Shown one piece after another: positions 1 to 5,658 of a stretch of 9,616 bases of DNA; position 1 is the stretch's first letter, and each line of letters opens with the position of its first letter. The notes beneath the pieces are model-generated. The model saw nothing but the letters and a program-made list of their open reading frames with translations. It had not been told where the DNA came from and ran no database searches. A program made the position numbers and the translations under genes. Origin of the DNA: an uncultured Clostridia bacterium. Lineage in GTDB: Bacteria; Bacillota; Clostridia; Oscillospirales; Ruminococcaceae. The stretch lies in NCBI GenBank assembly GCA_937892655.1, contig CALBJC010000002.1, forward strand, positions 1 to 9,616, in the 5' to 3' direction.

Positions 1-7
1 CACCAAC

Positions 8-43
8 AAAAAATCCGTTGTTCGTAAGAACAACGGATTTTTT
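8..43. terminator. Rho-independent terminator, bidirectional in form
   Basis: A perfect inverted repeat has arms at 8-23 and 28-43 around a GTAA loop. Its GC-containing core is ATCCGTTGTTC paired with GAACAACGGAT, flanked by an A-run on the left and a T-run on the right, so it could end transcription from either side. No gene is visible to its left, so it most likely closes a gene lying outside the window and insulates the cysE promoter that follows. Confidence 0.9.
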
Positions 44-99
44 GTATTATAAACCACAAAATACACAATCTGTCGCACTTGTCGCAACAAAAATTTTAC

Positions 100-128
100 T
101 TGCAAATCATTTAACTATATGGTATACT
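100..128 (+). promoter_or_regulatory. Sigma-A-type promoter for the cysE-cysS leader
   Basis: TTGCAA at 100-105 and TATACT at 123-128 are separated by exactly 17 bp, which fits a vegetative sigma factor promoter. The start of transcription would be near 135, just before the T-box leader. A second TATAAT at 141-146 lies closer to the leader but has no good -35 box at the right distance. A short direct repeat TGTCGCA (71-77 and 80-86) sits upstream of the -35 box. The -10 region is also flanked by inverted repeats that could bind a regulator. Confidence 0.65.
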
Positions 129-154
129 AATTTCATATAGTATAATATCATAAA

Positions 155-372
155 AGCGTAGCGGTTAGAGTAGTATGTTAAAATGCTTTCAGAGAGCGTC
201 GGTGTGGTGTGACGGCGTACATTTGATATATGAAGTGCAACCGTCAGCTCAGGCGGGGAAATGTCAGTATCCGTCTGCGTAATTCTGCGTTAAAGAATTT
301 GAGTATAAACAAGAGTGGAACCGCAGTTTAATACTGCCTCTTTAAAGCATTGTGCTTTAAAGAGGTTTTTTT
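155..372 (+). promoter_or_regulatory. T-box riboswitch, tRNA-Cys specific (UGC specifier)
   Basis: This 5' leader senses uncharged tRNA and controls read-through into cysE. Stem I can be drawn: a closing helix 162-165/240-243, a specifier loop with AGAGTAGTA on its 5' side, an upper helix 174-185/220-230 with one bulged A, and a top stem 197-200/211-214. The expected AGAGAG element is at 191-196. The specifier loop reads GAAG-TGC-A, placing the cysteine codon UGC at 236-238. The T-box element is at 312-325 (AGAGTGGAACCGCA). Its antiterminator pairs 323-327 with 333-337 and 311-315 with 338-342, leaving the bulge UGGAACC at 316-322. The bulge bases UGGA fit an acceptor end UCCA, and tRNA-Cys has U at the discriminator position. 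Both tRNA contacts and the downstream genes therefore agree on cysteine. Confidence 0.95.
337..372 (+). terminator. T-box attenuator terminator
   Basis: A 13-bp perfect stem (337-349 with 353-365, loop TTG) is followed by seven T residues at 366-372. Its left arm contains bases 337-342 that are also needed for the T-box antiterminator, so the two structures exclude each other. Charged tRNA-Cys should leave this terminator formed, while uncharged tRNA-Cys should stabilise the antiterminator and let transcription reach cysE, whose ATG is 18 bases after the T-run. Confidence 0.93.
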
Positions 373-390
373 ATTTTCAGGAGGAGATTT

Positions 391-1062
391 ATGAGCTTTT
401 TTGATGGTTTATCAAACTTTGTTGAAAATGTAAGATACGATATAAAATCAATTCAGGAGCGTGACCCTGCTGCCAGAAGCGGTATTGAAATCCTGCTTAC
501 CTATTCAGGCGTTCACGCAGTTGCAATGTACAGAATTGCTCATGCTTTGCATACAAGAGGGTTATATCTGCCGGCAAGAATGATTTCTCAGTTAACAAGA
601 GCCTTGACGGGTATTGAAATTCACCCGGGTGCTACAATCGGTAAGGGCCTACTTATCGACCACGGCAGCGGCGTAGTTATCGGCGAAACAGTTGAGATAG
701 GTGATAACTGCCTTTTGTATCAGGGCTGTACTCTTGGCGGTACAGGTAAAGAAAAGGGAAAGCGTCACCCGACTCTTGGCAACAATGTAATGGTTGGCTG
801 CGGCGCAAAAATCTTAGGACCTTTTAAGGTAGGCGATAATGCAAAGATTGCCGCAAATGCCGTAGTTTTAGAAGAAGTTCCGCCAAACGCTACAGCAGTA
901 GGTGCGCCTGCAAGAATAGTTAAGCGTGATGGCGTAAGAGTTCAGGATTTAGACCAGATTCATATCCCTGACCCTGTATCTCAGGAGCTTTGCAAGCATC
1001 TTATGAGAATTGAAAAGCTTGAAAAGCAGATGTCAAAAATGAATGGTGACAGTTCAAAGTAA
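391..1062 (+). CDS. cysE: Serine O-acetyltransferase CysE
   Basis: The enzyme transfers acetyl from acetyl-CoA to L-serine to give O-acetylserine, the carbon skeleton for cysteine; it is cytosolic. The 223-residue protein has a short helical N-terminal part (about 1-70, with the family motif YRIAHALH at 47-54) and then a left-handed beta-helix of hexapeptide repeats from about 75 to 175. The motif GIEIHPGATIG (74-84) and IDHGSGVVIGE (89-99) form the active site; E76 and H91 align with the catalytic Asp143/His158 pair of the E. coli enzyme. TLGGTGKEKGKRHP (114-127) is the acetyl-CoA binding loop. Length and motifs fit the short Gram-positive form. The start is fixed by AGGAGGAG at 379-386. It is the first gene after the T-box and lies 12 bases before cysS, the classical Firmicute cysE-cysS pairing. 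Confidence 0.96.
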   Translation: MSFFDGLSNFVENVRYDIKSIQERDPAARSGIEILLTYSGVHAVAMYRIAHALHTRGLYLPARMISQLTRALTGIEIHPGATIGKGLLIDHGSGVVIGETVEIGDNCLLYQGCTLGGTGKEKGKRHPTLGNNVMVGCGAKILGPFKVGDNAKIAANAVVLEEVPPNATAVGAPARIVKRDGVRVQDLDQIHIPDPVSQELCKHLMRIEKLEKQMSKMNGDSSK

Positions 1063-1074
1063 AGGAGATAAATT

Positions 1075-2484
1075 ATGTATTTATATAACACACTCACAAG
1101 AAAAAAAGAAGAATTCAAATCGATTGAGCCTGGCAAGGTAAAAATGTATACCTGCGGCCCTACAGTATATCACTACGCTCATATCGGTAACCTTCGCAGC
1201 TACATTATGGAAGACGTTTTGGAAAAATATCTTCGCTACGACGGTTATGACGTTAAGAGAGTTATGAATATCACAGACGTTGGTCATCTTTCAAGCGATG
1301 GCGATACGGGCGATGATAAGATGCTCAAGGGCGCTAAGCGTGAAAAGAAAACAGTTATGGAGATTGCAAAGTTCTATACTGACGCTTTCTTTGCTGACTG
1401 CGTAAAGCTCAACATCAAAAAGCCTGACGTTGTAGAACCTGCAACAGGCTGTATTGATGAATTTATCAAGGTTATTTCATCCTTGATTGAAAAAGGTTTT
1501 GCATACGAAGCAGGCGGCAACATCTACTTTGATACATCAAAGCTTTCACAGTACTACGTTTTCAACGATTTCAAGGAAGAAGACTTGGCAGTAGGCGTTC
1601 GTGAAGGCGTTGAGGAAGATTCAAATAAGAGAAATAAGGCTGACTTTGTATTGTGGTTCACAAAATCAAAGTTTGATGATCAGGAGCTCAAGTGGGATTC
1701 ACCATGGGGTATCGGTTACCCCGGCTGGCATATCGAATGCTCATGCATCAGTATGAAGCACTTAGGCGAATACCTCGATATCCACTGCGGCGGTATCGAC
1801 AACGCGTTCCCGCATCATACAAACGAAATCGCTCAGTCAGAAGCATATATCGGTCATAAGTGGTGTAACTGGTGGTTCCATATTCTCCATCTCAATACAA
1901 ATGACGGTAAAATGTCAAAGTCAAAGGGCGAATTCTTAACAGTTTCTCTCCTTGAAGAAAAGGGCTATAATCCATTGGTTTACCGTTTCTTTTGCTTGCT
2001 TTCACACTACAGAAAGTCACTTGTATTCTCATGGGAAAACCTTGATAACGCTAAGGTTACCTTCAATAAGCTTATTGCAAGAATAGCTCAGCTTTTAAAA
2101 GAAAAGTCAGGCGAAGTTGATAACGAAAAGTTCACAGAACTTAAAGCTAAGTTTAAGAATGCGCTTGATAATGATATAAATACATCTCTTGCAATTACAG
2201 CAGTATATGATGTTCTGAAGGCTGATACAAACAGCGCTACAAAGATAGCACTCATCGAAGATTTTGATAAGGTTTTGAGTCTTGATATGATCAAGCTTGC
2301 AAGTGCTGAGCCTGAAGAAGAAAAGCTCGATTTACCTCAGGAGATTATCGATCTTGTTGAAAAGAGAAAGCAGGCAAGAAAGGATAAGGATTTCGCTCTT
2401 GCTGACAGTATCCGTGATGAAATTTCAGCTTTAGGCTACATCATCGAAGAAACAAGACAGGGTACAAAGATCACAAAGAAGTAA
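1075..2484 (+). CDS. cysS: Cysteinyl-tRNA synthetase
   Basis: This class I synthetase activates cysteine with ATP and loads it on tRNA-Cys in the cytosol. The 469 residues match the usual family length. The ATP motif HIGN is at 36-39 and the KMSKS loop at 279-283 (KMSKSKGEF). Zinc ligands that select cysteine are C27 (in TCGPTVY), C222 (in GWHIECS), H247 and E251 (in FPHHTNEIAQSEA). The last of these motifs has T249 where most members have Glu, a mild variation. The C-terminal helical part ends with the typical RKDKDFALADSIRDE segment (434-448) and a GYIIEETRQGTK tail. AAGGAG at 1062-1067 overlaps the cysE stop region and fixes the ATG. Control by the upstream tRNA-Cys T-box makes sense: low charging of tRNA-Cys raises both the amino acid supply and the charging enzyme. 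Confidence 0.97.
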   Translation: MYLYNTLTRKKEEFKSIEPGKVKMYTCGPTVYHYAHIGNLRSYIMEDVLEKYLRYDGYDVKRVMNITDVGHLSSDGDTGDDKMLKGAKREKKTVMEIAKFYTDAFFADCVKLNIKKPDVVEPATGCIDEFIKVISSLIEKGFAYEAGGNIYFDTSKLSQYYVFNDFKEEDLAVGVREGVEEDSNKRNKADFVLWFTKSKFDDQELKWDSPWGIGYPGWHIECSCISMKHLGEYLDIHCGGIDNAFPHHTNEIAQSEAYIGHKWCNWWFHILHLNTNDGKMSKSKGEFLTVSLLEEKGYNPLVYRFFCLLSHYRKSLVFSWENLDNAKVTFNKLIARIAQLLKEKSGEVDNEKFTELKAKFKNALDNDINTSLAITAVYDVLKADTNSATKIALIEDFDKVLSLDMIKLASAEPEEEKLDLPQEIIDLVEKRKQARKDKDFALADSIRDEISALGYIIEETRQGTKITKK

Positions 2485-2490
2485 AGGAAA
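2484..2490 (+). promoter_or_regulatory. Ribosome binding site that decides the start at 2498
   Basis: AAGGAAA at 2484-2490 overlaps the last base of the cysS stop codon and is 7 bases before ATG 2498. An in-frame TTG at 2492 would be only one base from this site, so the ATG is preferred over the slightly longer reading. Confidence 0.7.
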
Positions 2491-2497
2491 TTTGATT

Positions 2498-3265
2498 ATG
2501 AATGAATACAATCCTATTCAGCGTCAGGCTGAAAAGAGAGCGCTTATAAAAAGGCTTGTAACAGGCGTTGTTCTGCTTACAGTCATAGCTATAGTTTTTA
2601 CAATCTTCTATGCGCTTGCGATGAAAAAGAATAAGGTCAGCTTTGATTTTGAAAACGTAAATTTAGTTCAGCTTCAGGAACCACAAGAAGGTCAGGAGAT
2701 GGCAATTGTAAAAACCTCACTTGGCGATTTTTCGTTTGTTTTATACAGAGATTATGCGCCTAATACTGTTGCAAAGTTTGTTGACAGAGTCAATGCCGGC
2801 GAGTATGAAAACCGTTATGTAAATGTTGTTCAGGATGGAGTATACTTTATCGCAGGCGGTGACATTGACGGCAACTATGAAGGCGAAAAGAAGAAAAGCG
2901 ACCTTATAAAGAATGAATATTCAGCAGACCTCTGGCCGTTCAAGGGTGCTATCTGCTCAATTTCTGCAAAGGATGGCTATGGCGGTTTCAGATTTATCGG
3001 TGTAAATTCAGTTGAATATACTGAAGAATTCATCGGCGAAATGCGTTCGGTAGGCGGTAATGAGGATATCTTAAACGGCTTTATCGACAATGGCGGTGTA
3101 CCAAACTTTTCACAGCAGTATACAGTTTTCGGTCAGGTCGTAAGCGGTATGGATGTTTTTGAAGCTATTTCAAAGGTAGCAGTTACCGATGAAGAAAATC
3201 TCAAGCCTGCTGAAGATGTTATAATCTATAGTATTACTATGGGCGAGTATAAGAAGGCAGAATAA
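2498..3265 (+). CDS. Membrane-anchored cyclophilin-like protein, probably lacking isomerase active site
   Basis: A 255-residue protein with a short basic cytosolic N-terminus, one membrane segment at about 20-42 (VTGVVLLTVIAIVFTIFYAL) and an extracytoplasmic cyclophilin-type domain from about 67 to the end. Family hallmarks seen are IVKTSLGDFSFVLY (70-83), the APNTVAKF helix start (87-94), AGGD (119-122), FRFIGV in the place of SQFFI, and TVFGQVVSGMDVF near 209-221. The catalytic arginine of active cyclophilins (FHRVI) is replaced: the segment reads YVNVV, and the active-site Gln of QGGD is Ala. I therefore infer a binding or chaperone role rather than prolyl isomerisation. It follows cysS by 13 bases with no terminator between, and is followed after one base by a paralogue, so it should be transcribed with cysE-cysS. 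Cyclophilin fold is clear; activity is doubtful. Confidence 0.85.
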   Translation: MNEYNPIQRQAEKRALIKRLVTGVVLLTVIAIVFTIFYALAMKKNKVSFDFENVNLVQLQEPQEGQEMAIVKTSLGDFSFVLYRDYAPNTVAKFVDRVNAGEYENRYVNVVQDGVYFIAGGDIDGNYEGEKKKSDLIKNEYSADLWPFKGAICSISAKDGYGGFRFIGVNSVEYTEEFIGEMRSVGGNEDILNGFIDNGGVPNFSQQYTVFGQVVSGMDVFEAISKVAVTDEENLKPAEDVIIYSITMGEYKKAE

Positions 3266-3266
3266 A

Positions 3267-3989
3267 ATGAAAAGTTTTAAAAAGTTTTTTACTCTGCTTT
3301 TGTGCGTAGTAGTCTGCATAGCGCTTGTATCCTGCGGTAACCCTAAAACTAAAGAGGTTGAAATTTTAAATTTCACAAAGCCCGTAGCAGGTGAAGAAAT
3401 CGTTGTTATAAATGTAAGGGATTACGGTCAGATTAAAATCAAGCTTTTCCCTGAGATAGCGCCAAATGCTGTTGAAAATTTCAAAGCGCTGATAAATAAC
3501 GGCTACTATACAGAAACTATTATTTACTACTCAAAGTTTGATGAATGTATCGCAATGGGTGACCCTAAAGGCAACGGTACTGGCGGTGTTGCGGCAAACG
3601 GCGGATATATCGACGATGAATTATCACCTAATCTGCGCAACTTCACAGGCGCTGTAGGATATTTCTGCGATATGGATTCAAATGGCGACACCATCAAGGA
3701 TTCAAACGGAAGCCGTTTTTATATCATAAATACCGAGAAAAACAACGGTCTTACCGATAAATTCTTCGATTTTATAAAGGATTACGGATACGAATTTCCT
3801 GATAACGTCAAGAAAAAGTATCAGGAGGTAGGCGGTGCGCCTATGTTTGATGGCGGCTTTACAGTTTTTGGTCAGGTTATTGAGGGCATGGATATTATCT
3901 ATAAGATAAACAATGCCGAGGTCGATAAAAACTATAAGCCAAAAGACCAGATAAAGATAGATACCATTGAAATTGAAAAGTACGAATAA
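3267..3989 (+). CDS. Cyclophilin-like lipoprotein, probably lacking isomerase active site
   Basis: A 240-residue predicted lipoprotein. The signal peptide has basic residues (KSFKK), a hydrophobic core and the lipobox LVSC with the modified cysteine at C23, so the protein should be held on the outer face of the membrane. The cyclophilin domain covers about 46-238: VVINVRDYGQIKIKLFPE, APNAVENF (65-72), GDPKGNGTGG (98-107), SRFYIIN (139-145) matching SQFFIN, and FTVFGQVIEGMDI (198-210). Loop GDPKGNGTGG is like that of active bacterial cyclophilins, but the FHR segment reads IIYYSKF and contains no arginine, and the QGGD glutamine position is Ala (IAMGD). It is a diverged tandem paralogue of the preceding gene, one base apart. 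Its Shine-Dalgarno sequence (AAGG, 3254-3257) lies within that gene. A fold-based chaperone role is inferred, not shown. Confidence 0.85.
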   Translation: MKSFKKFFTLLLCVVVCIALVSCGNPKTKEVEILNFTKPVAGEEIVVINVRDYGQIKIKLFPEIAPNAVENFKALINNGYYTETIIYYSKFDECIAMGDPKGNGTGGVAANGGYIDDELSPNLRNFTGAVGYFCDMDSNGDTIKDSNGSRFYIINTEKNNGLTDKFFDFIKDYGYEFPDNVKKKYQEVGGAPMFDGGFTVFGQVIEGMDIIYKINNAEVDKNYKPKDQIKIDTIEIEKYE

Positions 3990-3997
3990 AAAGGTAC

Positions 3998-4026
3998 TAG
4001 ACAAACAAGCTAAAATGAGATATAAT
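3998..4026 (+). promoter_or_regulatory. Sigma-A-type promoter for the SurA/PrsA-like lipoprotein gene
   Basis: TAGACA at 3998-4003 and a consensus TATAAT at 4021-4026 are 17 bp apart, predicting a transcript start near 4033. The gap from 3990 to 4081 has no terminator-like hairpin with a T-run, so read-through from the T-box operon is also possible. This promoter would free the downstream gene from strict cysteine control. Confidence 0.75.
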
Positions 4027-4040
4027 AGTAAAAGTTATTG

Positions 4041-4058
4041 TCATATCAGATGATATGA
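4041..4058 (+). promoter_or_regulatory. 18-bp palindrome in the 5' leader, possible operator
   Basis: TCATATCA-GA-TGATATGA is a perfect inverted repeat with 8-bp arms and a 2-base centre. It lies about 8 bases after the predicted transcript start and before the ribosome binding site AAAGGA (4066-4071). The position suits a repressor operator. There is no T-run after it and the central gap is too short for a stable RNA hairpin loop without opening pairs, so a protein site is more likely than a terminator. The regulator is unknown. Confidence 0.45.
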
Positions 4059-4081
4059 GCTTTTGAAAGGATGATAAACAA

Positions 4082-5143
4082 ATGTCTATAACAAAAAAGA
4101 TTGCGTCTGCTGCAGTTGCAACAGTATGTGCATTGTCACTTGCTTCTTGTGGCGAAGATACAGCATGGGTAGTATCCTGCAATGGTGAACAGTTAAGAGC
4201 AGGTATTTATCTTTTCTATCAGATGGATAATGCTACAGTAGCGCTTGCTGCTAACAATGCTGATAAGGATGTAAAGCTCAAGGATGTAGTGATTGATGGT
4301 GTAGCATTTAATGATTATGTTCAGGCTGAAACCTTCTCAAGCGTTAAGGAGTACTATGCTATCGAGCAGAAGTTTGATGAGCTTGGTCTTACTCTCACAT
4401 CAGACCAGAGCGAAGCAGCTCAGTGGATGGTTGACTACTATCAGAGCTATATGTCAGAAGATCTTCTCGAGCTTGGTATCGGTGAGGAGTCTCTTGAAGA
4501 TGTAATGTTCAACAGCTCAAAGCGTGATGCTCTTTTCCTTGAATACTACAAGGTAGGCGGTATCAATGGTACAACACAGGAAGAAATTGATGAATTCTTT
4601 GAAGATAATTTTATCAGATTCAAGGTTATCGAGCTTGATCTGAAGGATGATGAAGGCAATCTTCTTGCAGACGCTGACAAGCAGTCAGTAAGAGATGAAG
4701 CTCAGGCGATTATCGATAAGTTCAATGACGGTACAAGCTTTGATGATCTTATCGCTGAGAGAGAAGATGCTCCGAAGGAAGAAGAAAATGCTACTGATGA
4801 ATCAGCAACTGACGCTGAAGCTGAAGAAGAGGAAGATAAGTATAAAAATGAATTTGTAGTAAATCTTGAGGCTTCAACATTCTCAGAAGATTTTGCGACA
4901 CAGTTTAAGGCAAAGTCAGTAGGCGATTGCTTTATGATTGAAGAGGATGAGGTTATCTTTGTTCTCAATAAGCTTGATGTATTAGAAAGAGAAGATTCTC
5001 TTGAAGAATATACAGACAGTATCATCGAAGACTTGAAGAGCGAAGATTTTGAAAAGCTCGTTGCTGAATGGTCAGCGGCTGTAACTCTTGAAAAGAACGA
5101 AAAGGCTTTAAAGAGATATCTCCCATCAAAGCAGAAATACTAA
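4082..5143 (+). CDS. SurA/PrsA-like foldase-type lipoprotein with degenerate parvulin region
   Basis: A 353-residue predicted lipoprotein: basic start, hydrophobic core and lipobox LASC with C23. Residues about 25-165 resemble the helical N-terminal chaperone part of SurA/PrsA proteins (NGEQLRAGIYLF near 34-45, a TTQEEIDEFFEDNF boundary at 164-177). Residues about 178-300 look like a parvulin-type domain: RFKVIELDL in place of the HILV strand, a helix DEAQAIIDKFNDGTSFDDLIAE, then FSEDFATQFKAKSVGDCFMIEEDEVIFVLNK-type ending, quoted only in part in families. The middle, where parvulins carry GGDLG and catalytic residues, is replaced by an acidic stretch (about 210-245, rich in Glu, Asp, Ala, Thr). 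The start is supported by AAAGGA 10 bases upstream. I infer an extracytoplasmic chaperone. It follows two cyclophilin-like genes, suggesting a secreted protein folding neighbourhood. Confidence 0.75.
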   Translation: MSITKKIASAAVATVCALSLASCGEDTAWVVSCNGEQLRAGIYLFYQMDNATVALAANNADKDVKLKDVVIDGVAFNDYVQAETFSSVKEYYAIEQKFDELGLTLTSDQSEAAQWMVDYYQSYMSEDLLELGIGEESLEDVMFNSSKRDALFLEYYKVGGINGTTQEEIDEFFEDNFIRFKVIELDLKDDEGNLLADADKQSVRDEAQAIIDKFNDGTSFDDLIAEREDAPKEEENATDESATDAEAEEEEDKYKNEFVVNLEASTFSEDFATQFKAKSVGDCFMIEEDEVIFVLNKLDVLEREDSLEEYTDSIIEDLKSEDFEKLVAEWSAAVTLEKNEKALKRYLPSKQKY

Positions 5144-5658
5144 AAAGTAAAAGACGAAGGTTTTAATCCTTCGTCTTTTTTTTGTGCTGTTTTATTTACA
5201 ATGTAAAAAACCAGAAGTACAGCGCATATTCCGAATGTTGCTCCGAAAAAGTCAATACAAACATCTGTTACCTTGCCTTCTCTGCCGGGAACAAAAAGCT
5301 GATGGTATTCATCGCTTATGGCAAAAAGCAGACAGTAGAAAAAGCTGAAAAATATCTGCTTTGCTTTTGGCTTTAAAAATGAAAGGGCAGGGTATATAAA
5401 GAATCCTAAGATCGCATATTCTGTAAAATGAGCAAACTTGCGGAATAAATACATATATTTATCCTGAAAAACCAGCTTTTCTATATCAGAAAATCCTCTG
5501 TATTTCGGATAGAAGATTTTCAGAAAAAGGTCGAATACACTGCTGCTGTCATAATCTGACAGGTTTGCAACTCTTGATGAATACCAAAAAATCAGGCAGC
5601 ACCAGAGAATTGCAAATAAAGAGAAGATTATTGACAGTCTTTTTTCAATTTTAGTCAT
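5140..5658 (-). CDS. VanZ-family membrane protein
   Basis: A 172-residue polytopic membrane protein with about four membrane segments: near 8-28, 76-96, 100-118 and 140-160. The VanZ-family signature is plain: RKFAHFTEYAILG (73-85) and the motif DEYHQLFVPGREG followed by VTDVCIDFFGATFG (about 115-142). The founding member VanZ gives low-level teicoplanin resistance, but most chromosomal members have no known function, so no resistance role is claimed. The start codon overlaps the end of cca in the sequence ATGACTAA, with AAGGA placed 6 bases upstream, so translation is probably coupled to cca. The last codons lie in the terminator hairpin shared with the opposite gene, and the two stop codons overlap (5140-5143). 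The hydrophilic tail KKDEGLKPSSFTF is therefore shaped by the hairpin sequence. Confidence 0.88.
   Translation of the reverse strand: MTKIEKRLSIIFSLFAILWCCLIFWYSSRVANLSDYDSSSVFDLFLKIFYPKYRGFSDIEKLVFQDKYMYLFRKFAHFTEYAILGFFIYPALSFLKPKAKQIFFSFFYCLLFAISDEYHQLFVPGREGKVTDVCIDFFGATFGICAVLLVFYIVNKTAQKKDEGLKPSSFTF
5149..5183. terminator. Bidirectional terminator shared by convergent genes
   Basis: The 12-bp perfect stem AAAAGACGAAGG (5149-5160) pairs with CCTTCGTCTTTT (5168-5179) around a 7-base loop, and the rightward copy runs into eight T residues (5176-5183). Five bases separate the rightward stop codon (5141-5143) from it, ideal for the lipoprotein gene. On the leftward strand the same hairpin is coding sequence for the end of the VanZ-family protein and is followed by ACTTTTTAG, whose TAG is that gene's stop. 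Confidence 0.9.

Noticed and set aside
141..146. TATAAT as the main -10 box of the cysE leader
   Set aside because: No acceptable -35 box lies 16-18 bp upstream, while TATACT at 123-128 has TTGCAA at 17 bp; kept only as an alternative.
2492..2497. Start at TTG 2492 for the membrane cyclophilin
   Set aside because: The ribosome binding site AAGGAAA ends at 2490, only one base before it; ATG 2498 has proper spacing.
3702..4004. Minus-strand open frame of 100 codons with hydrophobic content opposite the cyclophilin lipoprotein
   Set aside because: It lies opposite conserved cyclophilin motifs, has no recognisable family and no start signal, and its start is in the promoter region of the next gene.
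4702..5025. Minus-strand open frame of 107 codons opposite the SurA/PrsA-like gene, Ser-rich
   Set aside because: It is the antisense of an acidic, Glu/Ser-rich coding stretch; there is no ribosome binding site, and the plus-strand gene has clear lipoprotein features.
5140..5658. Antibiotic (teicoplanin) resistance gene
   Set aside because: VanZ-family membership alone does not show resistance; no other van genes are nearby and most chromosomal members have unknown roles.
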